DNA from: an uncultured Lachnospiraceae bacterium | GTDB taxonomy: Bacteria; Bacillota; Clostridia; Lachnospirales; Lachnospiraceae | Reading direction: 5' to 3' | NCBI GenBank assembly: GCA_902772565.1 | Contig: CACYBJ010000163.1 | Location: 1 to 19,486, forward strand | Length of the DNA: 19,486 bases | Shown: one piece after another, positions 13,644 through 19,486 of the stretch | Layout: each line of letters starts with the position of its first letter | Numbering within the stretch: position 1 is the first letter of the stretch | Program-made: the position numbers and the translations under genes | Notes under the pieces: model-generated | Seen by the model: the letters and a program-made list of their open reading frames with translations, nothing else | Told to the model about the DNA's origin: nothing | Database searches by the model: none

Positions 13644-14843
13644 ATGTCCTTATCGTTATCAACAAAAGCAGAGAAAGTAAAACCATCATCAACACTCGCA
13701 ATTTCCGCTAAGGCTAATGAGCTTAAAGCACAGGGACTTGACGTAGTTTCTTTCGGAGCCGGTGAGCCGGACTTCAACACACCTGAGAATGTAAAAAATG
13801 CAGGTCTTAAGGCAATCGAAGAGAATAAAACAAGATACACTGCAGCAGCAGGTCTTCCTGCACTTAAGCAGGCAGTAGCCGATAAATTCCTTCGCGATAA
13901 CAATCTTAAATATGAACTTAATCAGATCGTTATCTCAAACGGTGGAAAGCATACACTTACCAATGTGTTTCAGGCAATTCTTAATCCCGGAGATGAAGTA
14001 ATCATCCCTACACCTTTCTGGTTAAGCTACCCTGAAATGGTTAAGCTTTGCGGCGGTGTTCCGGTATATGTAAGATGCGATGCAACACAGAATTACAAGA
14101 TTACTGCTGAGCAGTTAAGTGCTGCCTGCAACGAAAAGACAAAGGCATTTGTCCTTACTTCCCCAAGCAATCCTACAGGTATGGTTTATACAAAGGATGA
14201 GCTTGAAGCAATTGCCAAAGTAATCGTTGAAAAAGATATTTATGTTATTTCCGATGAAATCTATGAAGCACTTGTATATGACGGCAAGGAGCACATCAGC
14301 ATTGCATCCCTCGGAGATGACATTTATGCACATACAATTACCTGTAACGGTCTTGCAAAGAAGTATGCAATGACAGGCTGGAGAATCGGTTTCTGCGGAG
14401 CTCCTGCAAATGTAGCAAAGGCTATGTCATCCATTCAGTCTCATCAGACTTCCAATCCGAATACAATTGCCCAGTATGCGGCAATCGAGGCTCTTAACGG
14501 TCCTCAGGACTCTGTAGAGGCTATGAAGAAGGAATTTGACAAGAGAAGACTTGTTATGTTCGACAGAATCAACAAGATGCCTTATGTTACAATGTTAAAG
14601 CCTGAAGGTGCCTTCTATGCATTCGTAGACTGCAGCAAGGCCCTCGGCAAGAGCCATAACGGCACTGAAGTTAAGGATATCTTCGAGTTTGCAAGAATCC
14701 TTATCGAAGAATACAACGTTGCTGTTATTCCTTGTGTGGACTTCGGTTTCGACGATCATATCAGACTTTCATATGCCACAAGCATTGAAGCTATTAACAA
14801 GGGTCTCGACAGAATAGAAAAATTCCTCGGTACACTTGAGTAA
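13644..14843 (+). CDS. Class I/II pyridoxal-phosphate aminotransferase (aspartate aminotransferase type)
   Basis: This cytosolic fold-type I transaminase most likely moves the amino group between aspartate and 2-oxoglutarate. The 399-aa product is typical for the AspB-like Igamma subgroup. Visible marks are SFGAGEPDFNTP near the N-terminus, YTAAAGLPALKQAV, SPSNPTGMVY (173-182), SDEIYE (203-208) and NGLAKKYAMTGWRIGF. In the last, the lysine after Ala238 (Lys239) aligns with the PLP Schiff-base lysine. A late arginine in HIRLSYATS matches the carboxylate-binding Arg. The usual SK before the PLP site is AK here. AGGAGG (13633-13638) precedes the ATG. It is monocistronic, with its own promoter and a following hairpin. 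Substrate specificity is inferred from the subgroup; another class I aminotransferase activity is possible. Confidence 0.9.
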   Translation: MSLSLSTKAEKVKPSSTLAISAKANELKAQGLDVVSFGAGEPDFNTPENVKNAGLKAIEENKTRYTAAAGLPALKQAVADKFLRDNNLKYELNQIVISNGGKHTLTNVFQAILNPGDEVIIPTPFWLSYPEMVKLCGGVPVYVRCDATQNYKITAEQLSAACNEKTKAFVLTSPSNPTGMVYTKDELEAIAKVIVEKDIYVISDEIYEALVYDGKEHISIASLGDDIYAHTITCNGLAKKYAMTGWRIGFCGAPANVAKAMSSIQSHQTSNPNTIAQYAAIEALNGPQDSVEAMKKEFDKRRLVMFDRINKMPYVTMLKPEGAFYAFVDCSKALGKSHNGTEVKDIFEFARILIEEYNVAVIPCVDFGFDDHIRLSYATSIEAINKGLDRIEKFLGTLE

Positions 14844-14864
14844 TATCTGAAAATACAATATAAT
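14836..14864 (+). promoter_or_regulatory. Predicted promoter overlapping the aminotransferase stop codon
   Basis: TTGAGT (14836-14841), 17-nt spacer, perfect -10 TATAAT (14859-14864). It would start transcripts near 14871, just before the hairpin at 14874-14915 and the tandem repeat, giving a leader of about 225 nt ahead of the NUDIX gene. Confidence 0.65.
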
Positions 14865-14873
14865 ATCGTATGG

Positions 14874-14915
14874 AAAATTAAACCTCAACGCGTATTGTGT
14901 TGGGGTTTTAATTTT
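14874..14915 (+). terminator. Terminator of the aminotransferase gene, or leader hairpin
   Basis: Left arm 14874-14889 and right arm 14899-14915 give 16 bp with one bulged T and one T-G pair, a 9-nt loop and a TTTTAATTTT right flank. The A-rich left arm means it could also work in the opposite direction. Because a promoter sits just upstream, the same hairpin would also be at the 5' end of the NUDIX-operon transcript. Confidence 0.75.
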
Positions 14916-14921
14916 AAGGAG
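14916..14921 (+). promoter_or_regulatory. Orphan Shine-Dalgarno AAGGAG, 174 nt before the NUDIX ATG
   Basis: AAGGAG is the only good ribosome site in the leader, yet no start codon follows at usable distance in the NUDIX frame. The tandem repeat begins 5 nt later. It looks like the original site of the NUDIX gene, separated from its ATG by insertion of the repeats. Confidence 0.45.
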
Positions 14922-14925
14922 TTTA

Positions 14926-15091
14926 TTTGTTTGAAAACAAGTTTTCAAACCCGCAGGTGACGCAGCAGGCGCGTCATCATGCGGGCACCACGCCTGCGGC
15001 ATGGTACGTTTGTTTGAAAACAAGTTTTCAAACCCTTTGATAACGTTGCAGGCGCGTTATCATTCGGGCACCACGCCTGCGGCATGGTACG
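14926..15091 (+). repeat. Two tandem 83-bp structured elements in the NUDIX leader
   Basis: Copy 1 is 14926-15008 and copy 2 is 15009-15091; 74 of 83 positions are identical by my count, and all nine differences fall in 14953-14981. Each copy contains, in order: a 10-bp inverted repeat GTTTGAAAAC/GTTTTCAAAC; a 7-bp stem (14956-14962 with 14972-14978; copy 2 15039-15045 with 15055-15061); and a fully conserved end. The 7-bp stem covaries: G-C 14959/14975 becomes A-T 15042/15058, and G-T 14957/14977 becomes A-T. The stem's loop contains GCAGGCG (14965-14971), which is complementary to CGCCTGC downstream (14991-14997) in both copies, a possible pseudoknot. It could be a structured leader RNA or a palindromic mobile/dispersed repeat. 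Confidence 0.88.
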
Positions 15092-15095
15092 TTAA

Positions 15096-15629
15096 ATGGT
15101 AGAATACGAAAGAATAGGTCGCGAACTCGTTTACGACGGAACTATAGTTAATGTCTATAAGGACAAAATGAAGAATGCCGACGGTTCTGTTTCGGACTGG
15201 GATTTTATTGAGCATCCCGGAGCCGCAGCAACAGTAGCTGTGGATAACGACGGCAAAATCATTCTGGTAAGACAGCTTCGCCCGGCTCTTGGCAGATACA
15301 CCATCGAGCTTCCGGCAGGAGGAAAGAATCCGGAGGAGAATTTTGAAACCTGCGCCCTCAGGGAACTTGAAGAAGAAACCGGTATGCGTGCTGGAAAATC
15401 CGAGCTTCTTTGTGATATTTATACCACAGTGGCTCTTATGAACGAAAGAATCCCTATTTATCTTGCCACCGACCTTGTGCCTACTCATCAGCATCTTGAT
15501 GAAAACGAACTCCTTAATGTTGAACGTCACGATCTTGACGAACTTGTTCAAATGATATTTGAAGGAAAGCTTCAGGATTCTAAAACCATCTGCGGAATTC
15601 TTGCTTATAAGGCAAAGAAAGGACTGTAA
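15096..15629 (+). CDS. NUDIX hydrolase, ADP-ribose pyrophosphatase type
   Basis: This cytosolic Mg-dependent hydrolase probably splits ADP-ribose into AMP and ribose-5-phosphate. The 177-aa product has a complete NUDIX box at residues 75-97 (G-x5-E-x7-REUxEExGU, ending RELEEETGM). It also has the N-terminal strand pattern YERIGRELVYDGTIVNVYKD and EHPGAAATVAV typical of ADP-ribose pyrophosphatases. The ATG at 15096 is forced by an in-frame TAA at 15093-15095, and the N-terminus matches the family. It has no Shine-Dalgarno at normal distance: the tandem 83-bp element ends 4 nt before it. It is one nt from the pyrimidine-nucleoside phosphorylase gene, so the two are co-transcribed. Confidence 0.9.
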   Translation: MVEYERIGRELVYDGTIVNVYKDKMKNADGSVSDWDFIEHPGAAATVAVDNDGKIILVRQLRPALGRYTIELPAGGKNPEENFETCALRELEEETGMRAGKSELLCDIYTTVALMNERIPIYLATDLVPTHQHLDENELLNVERHDLDELVQMIFEGKLQDSKTICGILAYKAKKGL

Positions 15630-15630
15630 C

Positions 15631-16962
15631 ATGGCTCTTGGAATGTACGATATTATCACTAAAAAGAAGAGAAAGCAGGAACTTACCTCCGAGGAAATCA
15701 AATTCTTCGTGGACGGTGTTACTGCCGGAACCATTCCGGATTATCAGACGTCCGCCTTGCTCATGGCCATTCTTCTTAACAAGATGAATGAAAGGGAAAC
15801 CTATGATCTGGCTATGGCTATGGCCTATTCCGGTGACATGCTTGACCTGTCCGAAATTAATGGCGTGACTGTAGACAAGCACTCCACAGGCGGCGTTGGC
15901 GACAAAACAACCCTTGTGGTTGGACCGGTTGTGGCATCTGCCGGTGCGGCATTTGCCAAAATGAGCGGAAGAGGACTGGGACACACCGGCGGAACCCTCG
16001 ATAAACTTGAGGCTGTTCCGGGATTTAACATAAACCTTTCCGAAAAGCAGTTCTTTGAGCTTGTTAAGAAAAACAATATTGCCCTTACGGCACAGTCGGG
16101 AGATCTTGCTCCCGCCGACAAAAAGCTTTACGCACTTCGTGACGTAACGGCCACCATAGACGATATTTCCCTTATCGCATCCAGCATTATGAGCAAAAAA
16201 CTGGCATCGGGAGCCAAAGTAATAGTTCTTGATGTAAAGTGCGGAAGCGGTGCATTTATGAAAACCGAGGCAGATGCAATCAAACTTGCGGAAGCCATGA
16301 TAGATATAGGACGCAGAGGCGGCCGTAAAATGTACGCCCTGATATCCGACATGAATTCGCCTCTCGGTGAGTATGTCGGAAACCGTCTTGAAGTATATGA
16401 ATCCGTAAAGACTCTCCTTGGGCAGGCTCCGAAGGATATAACCGAGTCCTGCATGCTGCTGTCCGCACTTATTCTTAAGGGTGCAGGCCTGGCAGGCTCC
16501 ATTGAAGAAGGTCTTAAACTTGCAGAAAGCAAGATTGAAAGCGGCGAGGCACTTGAGAGATTCAAAACCTTTATAACAGGCCAGGGCGGCGATATTTCGT
16601 TCCTTGATGATCTTGAAGCCTACATCGGTAAGACGGAGCGTGTGGATGTGCTTTCGGAATCCGAAGGTTACATTACATCTGTAAATACGGAAATGATCGG
16701 CATGGCATCTCTTTACCTTGGTGGCGGAAGAACCAACAAGGAAGATGATATCGATCCCTATGTAGGTCTTAAAATCCTCAAAAAGCCCGGGGATTATGTG
16801 AAGAAGGGCGAGGCGTTGGCTACACTTTACTATACAGGATCGTCCGATGTTAATAAGGCTCGCGAAACTGTTGTTTCTGCCTATGTTACTGGTGAGAGTA
16901 AGCCAGCTGTGGTCAAGCATTTCTACGGATATATAGATGAGTCGGGGTATCATGAACTTTAA
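15631..16962 (+). CDS. pdp: Pyrimidine-nucleoside phosphorylase
   Basis: This enzyme phosphorolyses uridine, thymidine and deoxyuridine to base and (deoxy)ribose-1-phosphate in nucleoside salvage. The 443-aa product is normal length and has the three expected domains: an N-terminal alpha domain, the central glycosyltransferase family 3 fold, and a C-terminal domain (LKKPGDYVKKGEALATLYY). The phosphate-binding KHSTGGVGD is at 83-91. The thymidine/pyrimidine phosphorylase signature SGRGLGHTGGTLDKLE is at 111-126, and CGSGAFM follows later. The start is ATG 15631 with AAAGGA (15618-15623); a further upstream in-frame start lies inside the NUDIX gene. An ATG at 15643 is a possible alternative. 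It is tightly packed with the NUDIX gene and overlaps the metallophosphoesterase gene by 11 nt. Confidence 0.95.
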   Translation: MALGMYDIITKKKRKQELTSEEIKFFVDGVTAGTIPDYQTSALLMAILLNKMNERETYDLAMAMAYSGDMLDLSEINGVTVDKHSTGGVGDKTTLVVGPVVASAGAAFAKMSGRGLGHTGGTLDKLEAVPGFNINLSEKQFFELVKKNNIALTAQSGDLAPADKKLYALRDVTATIDDISLIASSIMSKKLASGAKVIVLDVKCGSGAFMKTEADAIKLAEAMIDIGRRGGRKMYALISDMNSPLGEYVGNRLEVYESVKTLLGQAPKDITESCMLLSALILKGAGLAGSIEEGLKLAESKIESGEALERFKTFITGQGGDISFLDDLEAYIGKTERVDVLSESEGYITSVNTEMIGMASLYLGGGRTNKEDDIDPYVGLKILKKPGDYVKKGEALATLYYTGSSDVNKARETVVSAYVTGESKPAVVKHFYGYIDESGYHEL

Positions 16963-17815
16963 GAAAGTAGTAAAAAACTCAACCAAATTCGGATTGTTTT
17001 CGGTAATATCCACGGCAGTTCTTTCGCTGTTTGATATTAAAAGACTTCAGGTTAGCGAAAGGGATGTGGAAATCCCCGGCGCAAAGCCTCTTATAATCGC
17101 GCATATTTCCGACCTTCATGAGTTTTCTTACGGCGAAAAGAATTCCCGGCTTGTAAAAGAGATAGTTAAAAGAAAACCGGATGTTATCTGCATAACCGGT
17201 GACATGGTGCTGGGTACCCAGCCCACCGTTTACAATTCCCTGTATTTTCTGCAGGCTCTTTCGGAACTTGGAATTCCCGTTTTATATTCCATCGGAAACC
17301 ATGAACTGAAGCTGTCGGAGTATCTGCCGGAGTTCTATGAAGACTACATGACCAAGGTTAAAAGCTACGGCATCCATGTTCTGGATGATGCATGTATTTC
17401 TTTTGACGGATACGACTTTTACGGTTATACTAACAAAATGACGCAGTATCCGCGATTTAAGGGCATTTACAGTCTCAAGGCGAAGGAAATAACATCAAGC
17501 ATCGGAAAACCTCAAAATGAACGTACTACGGTCCTTCTGGCCCATAATCCGCTGTATTTTTCGGCATATGCCCGCTGGGGTGCCGATTTAACCCTTTCGG
17601 GACACTTGCACGGCGGAATTGTAAGATTACCTTTTATCGGAGGACTTCTTTGTCCACAGACCTTTATTTCCGTCGGATACACCGGCGGACTGTATAAAAA
17701 GGGCACAAGGCAGATGTTTGTCTCCCGTGGACTCGGAGTTCATTCCATACATATCAGGGTGTTTAACAGGCCCGAACTTGCATTTTTAAATATAAACGGA
17801 AGAGGAAATCAATGA
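16952..17815 (+). CDS. Calcineurin-like metallophosphoesterase, membrane-anchored
   Basis: The 287-aa product has every metal-ligand motif of the calcineurin-like phosphoesterases: DLH (Asp54, His56), GD (83-84), GNHE (115-118), AHNP (197-200) and GHLHGG (217-222). The DLH...SGHLHGG form matches the YkuE/YaeI group, some of which act on lipid or cell-envelope phosphoesters; the substrate here is unknown. An N-terminal basic patch plus hydrophobic stretch (about residues 11-28) is a likely membrane anchor. I start at ATG 16952, giving an 11-nt overlap with pdp; the in-frame ATG at 16937 lacks a ribosome site, and the GGGG before 16952 is itself weak. Its stop overlaps the scpA start (ATGA), showing coupling. 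Confidence 0.88.
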   Translation: MNFKKVVKNSTKFGLFSVISTAVLSLFDIKRLQVSERDVEIPGAKPLIIAHISDLHEFSYGEKNSRLVKEIVKRKPDVICITGDMVLGTQPTVYNSLYFLQALSELGIPVLYSIGNHELKLSEYLPEFYEDYMTKVKSYGIHVLDDACISFDGYDFYGYTNKMTQYPRFKGIYSLKAKEITSSIGKPQNERTTVLLAHNPLYFSAYARWGADLTLSGHLHGGIVRLPFIGGLLCPQTFISVGYTGGLYKKGTRQMFVSRGLGVHSIHIRVFNRPELAFLNINGRGNQ

Positions 17816-18588
17816 ATTCGATACCGGTAAAACTCGAAGTATTTGAAGGTCCGCTGGACCTCCTGCTTCATCTTATCGAAAAAAACAAAGTTGATATCTA
17901 TGATATTCCCATTGCCATGATCACCGATCAGTATATCGAGTACGTGGAGGCGATGAAAAAGGAAGACATGGATGTGGCTTCGGACTTTCTGGTAATGGCT
18001 GCGACCCTGCTTAGAATCAAGTCCCAGATGCTTCTTCCGGTTAATGAAGAGGCAGAAGAGGAAACTGAAGATCCGCGTCTTGAACTTACCATGAGGCTCA
18101 TAGAGTACAAGATGTATAAATATGCTTCCCTGGAGCTTAAAGACAGGTCTATAGAGGCTTCCAAACAGCTGTACAGAGAGGAAGACCTGCCGGAAGAGGT
18201 AAAGGGCTTTAAGGAGGAAGTAAAAGCCGAGGATGTGCTTCAGGGAATCGAAGCCGATACTCTTAAGAATCTATTTGATGAAATAGTAAAAAGATATCTT
18301 AATAAAATGGACCCGATCCGAAGCAGTTTCGGTAAGATCAAAAAAGAAGAAGTCAATTTCACTGAGAAAGTCAGGAAAATCCAGGAATATGGCATCCGCC
18401 ATAAAAAATGCGATTTTTCAAGACTCATCGATGATAACACAAACAAAGTTGAAGTTATTGTTACCTTCCTGGGCATTCTGGAACTTATTAAAATGGGCAG
18501 AGTAAGCATTAAACAGGAAGAAAACTACGGAAATATCGAGATTGAATTTCTTAGCAATGAGGTTGTTCCCGTGGAGCAGTACTCGTAG
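17812..18588 (+). CDS. scpA: Segregation and condensation protein A
   Basis: ScpA is the kleisin that bridges the SMC ATPase heads in the SMC-ScpA-ScpB condensin and helps chromosome segregation. The 258-aa product has the N-terminal kleisin signature VKLEVFEGPLDLLLHLIEKNKVDIYDIPIAMITDQYIEYV (about residues 6-45) and FLVMAATLLRIKSQMLLP. A charged middle follows, then a C-terminal winged helix (VEVIVTFLGILELIKMGRVSIKQEENYGNIEI). It overlaps the phosphoesterase gene by 4 nt (ATGA), with AGAGGA (17801-17806) as ribosome site. The partner scpB follows, separated by an unusual 120-nt gap. Confidence 0.96.
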   Translation: MNSIPVKLEVFEGPLDLLLHLIEKNKVDIYDIPIAMITDQYIEYVEAMKKEDMDVASDFLVMAATLLRIKSQMLLPVNEEAEEETEDPRLELTMRLIEYKMYKYASLELKDRSIEASKQLYREEDLPEEVKGFKEEVKAEDVLQGIEADTLKNLFDEIVKRYLNKMDPIRSSFGKIKKEEVNFTEKVRKIQEYGIRHKKCDFSRLIDDNTNKVEVIVTFLGILELIKMGRVSIKQEENYGNIEIEFLSNEVVPVEQYS

Positions 18589-18708
18589 TTTATATTCTTG
18601 TTTGTATTCAGTATCGAGAATCAGTTTTAATATTAGGAAAATAGTATTATTATTTATCAAATCCACGGAGACAACGTGTTTTAACGATATCCGCGGTAAG
18701 GCAGGAAA
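18589..18708 (+). other. 120-nt gap between scpA and scpB with a weak promoter candidate
   Basis: The gap is A/T-rich up to 18660 and carries no credible gene. TTTTAA (18625-18630) and TATTAT (18648-18653) at 17-nt spacing are a weak promoter candidate. No terminator is visible, so scpB is probably still read from the upstream operon. AAGG (18698-18701) serves as its ribosome site. Confidence 0.35.
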
Positions 18709-19422
18709 ATGGAAGAAGATAAAGAAGTATTAAGTATTACAGACACACCGGAGACTGAAGAAAAGAAAGTAAGTTCGGAAGATCCTAAAGAAGATACGAA
18801 AGCGGAAGCTGGCGAGTTGGCGTCCGAAAACAGCATGACCGACGATGAGTTAAAGGCTTCAATCGAAGCGATTCTCTTTGCCTACGGAAATTCCGTGGAA
18901 TGCGAAAGAATTGCTGAAGCTCTTTGCGTCAGCGCGAAAAGAGTAAAGAAGTGCTTTAAGGCTCTTCAGAAGGAGTATGATGACAGGAAGGCCGGCATCC
19001 GCCTGCTTGAACTGGAAGACAGCTTCCAGATGTGCACCGCAACGGAGCATTATGAGGAACTGATTAAGCTCTGCCATGTGCCTAAAAAGCACAAACTGAC
19101 AGATGTCATGCTTGAAACCCTTTCGATTATCGCCTACAAGCAGCCTGTTACCAGACAGGAAATCGAGGCCATTAGAGGCGTTAAGAGTGATTTCCCTATC
19201 AATAAGCTTCTGGAATATAACCTGATTCAGGAGCTGGGAAGAAAAGAAGTTCCCGGAAGGCCTGTTCTTTTCGGTACTTCGGAGGATTTCCTCAGATACT
19301 TCGGTATTTCATCTGCCGAGGAACTGCCGGACATCAGCCCCGAAAAAATGGAAGAATTCAAGAAGGAAGCCTTTGACGAAACCAACATTCCGAAGGAACT
19401 GATTGAAATGAATAATCTGTAA
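18709..19422 (+). CDS. scpB: Segregation and condensation protein B
   Basis: ScpB is the dimeric winged-helix partner that binds the ScpA kleisin in the SMC complex. The 237-aa product has two winged-helix domains, starting at about residue 42 (DDELKASIEAILFAYGNSVECERIAEAL) and at about 130 (LTDVMLETLSIIAYKQPVTRQEIEAIRGVKSD). The classic end LGRKEVPGRPVLFGTSEDFLRYFGISSAEELPDI follows. It carries an extra acidic, low-complexity N-terminal extension (about residues 1-40, rich in Glu, Asp, Lys and Thr) that many ScpB proteins lack; a downstream ATG (18835) would remove it. It is the last gene of the group, followed by a terminator. Confidence 0.95.
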   Translation: MEEDKEVLSITDTPETEEKKVSSEDPKEDTKAEAGELASENSMTDDELKASIEAILFAYGNSVECERIAEALCVSAKRVKKCFKALQKEYDDRKAGIRLLELEDSFQMCTATEHYEELIKLCHVPKKHKLTDVMLETLSIIAYKQPVTRQEIEAIRGVKSDFPINKLLEYNLIQELGRKEVPGRPVLFGTSEDFLRYFGISSAEELPDISPEKMEEFKKEAFDETNIPKELIEMNNL

Positions 19423-19426
19423 AAAT

Positions 19427-19448
19427 AAGGACCCGAAAGGGTCCTTTT
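19427..19448 (+). terminator. Terminator after scpB
   Basis: AAGGACCC (19427-19434), GAAA tetraloop, GGGTCCTT (19439-19446) and trailing T residues, 5 nt after the stop codon. The T-tract is short (TTTTAATTT), so termination may be partial. Confidence 0.85.
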
Positions 19449-19486
19449 AATTTGATGTTAATTTGATATGGATTTTGAAAATAAGA

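Noticed and set aside
14926..15091. A small CRISPR array
   Set aside because: The two units abut directly with no spacers of unique sequence, and no cas gene is present; they are tandem repeats.
15559..15630. Upstream start of the phosphorylase at 15559
   Set aside because: It lies inside the NUDIX gene and adds residues unlike the family; ATG 15631 has AAAGGA at proper spacing.
16937..16951. Upstream ATG of the metallophosphoesterase at 16937
   Set aside because: No ribosome site and a longer overlap with pdp; ATG 16952 gives a more usual basic N-terminus. Not fully excluded.
15580..17013. A 477-aa antisense ORF over the phosphorylase gene
   Set aside because: It mirrors pdp across its whole length, has no family motif and no ribosome site, and the pdp reading has full conserved motifs. 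It is a by-product of codon bias.

Overview
The window reads as chromosomal DNA of a low-to-mid GC Firmicute, most likely a Lachnospiraceae member (Butyrivibrio/Roseburia-like). This is inferred from the gene content, the AGGAGG-type ribosome sites, the TTGACA/TATAAT-type promoters and the gene strings penicillin-binding protein-minC-rodA and yggS-sepF-divIVA-lspA-rluD. Every convincing gene is on the + strand. No tRNA, rRNA, CRISPR array, transposase or prophage gene was seen.

Layout. (1) 1-4276 is a cell-wall and division operon: the 3' part of a high-molecular-weight PBP transpeptidase, minC, rodA and a lipoprotein-type D,D-carboxypeptidase. The minD and minE genes expected between minC and rodA are absent. 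(2) 4290-4831 is a one-gene unit with its own promoter and terminator, encoding a small P-loop protein. (3) 4831-4981 holds two tandem 76-bp copies of a hairpin/terminator-like element. (4) 5089-11296 is a second division operon: a HlyD-like membrane protein, yggS, sepF, divIVA, lspA, rluD and, at its end, a DUF4143-type AAA ATPase. (5) 11301-11789 is a BlaI/MecI-type repressor with a TACAnnTGTA operator at its predicted transcription start. (6) 11791-13504 is RNase Y (rny) behind a near-consensus promoter. Its leader has a small overlapping upstream ORF, a hairpin over the ribosome site and a duplicated first transmembrane segment. (7) 13529-14915 is an aspartate-type aminotransferase with a 5' UTR hairpin. 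(8) 14916-18588 holds a NUDIX hydrolase, a pyrimidine-nucleoside phosphorylase, a metallophosphoesterase and scpA, tightly packed; scpB follows after a 120-nt gap and ends at a terminator (19427-19448).

How it fits together. Regions 1 and 4 supply the cell-envelope and division machinery: peptidoglycan polymerase, cross-linking and trimming enzymes, Z-ring factors MinC and SepF, the pole/septum marker DivIVA, and lipoprotein processing by LspA. Region 6 supplies the main mRNA-decay endonuclease, and region 8 nucleotide salvage and housecleaning plus the ScpAB subunits of condensin.

The most interesting unexplained structures are three. First, two tandem 83-bp elements lie between an AAGGAG ribosome site and the NUDIX start codon; each has a covarying stem and a conserved loop-to-tail complementarity that could form a pseudoknot. 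Second, a MinC has lost the recognisable RSGQ MinD-contact motif and also has no minD/minE next to it. Third, tandem terminator-like units sit at 4831-4981. None of these could be checked against a database here.
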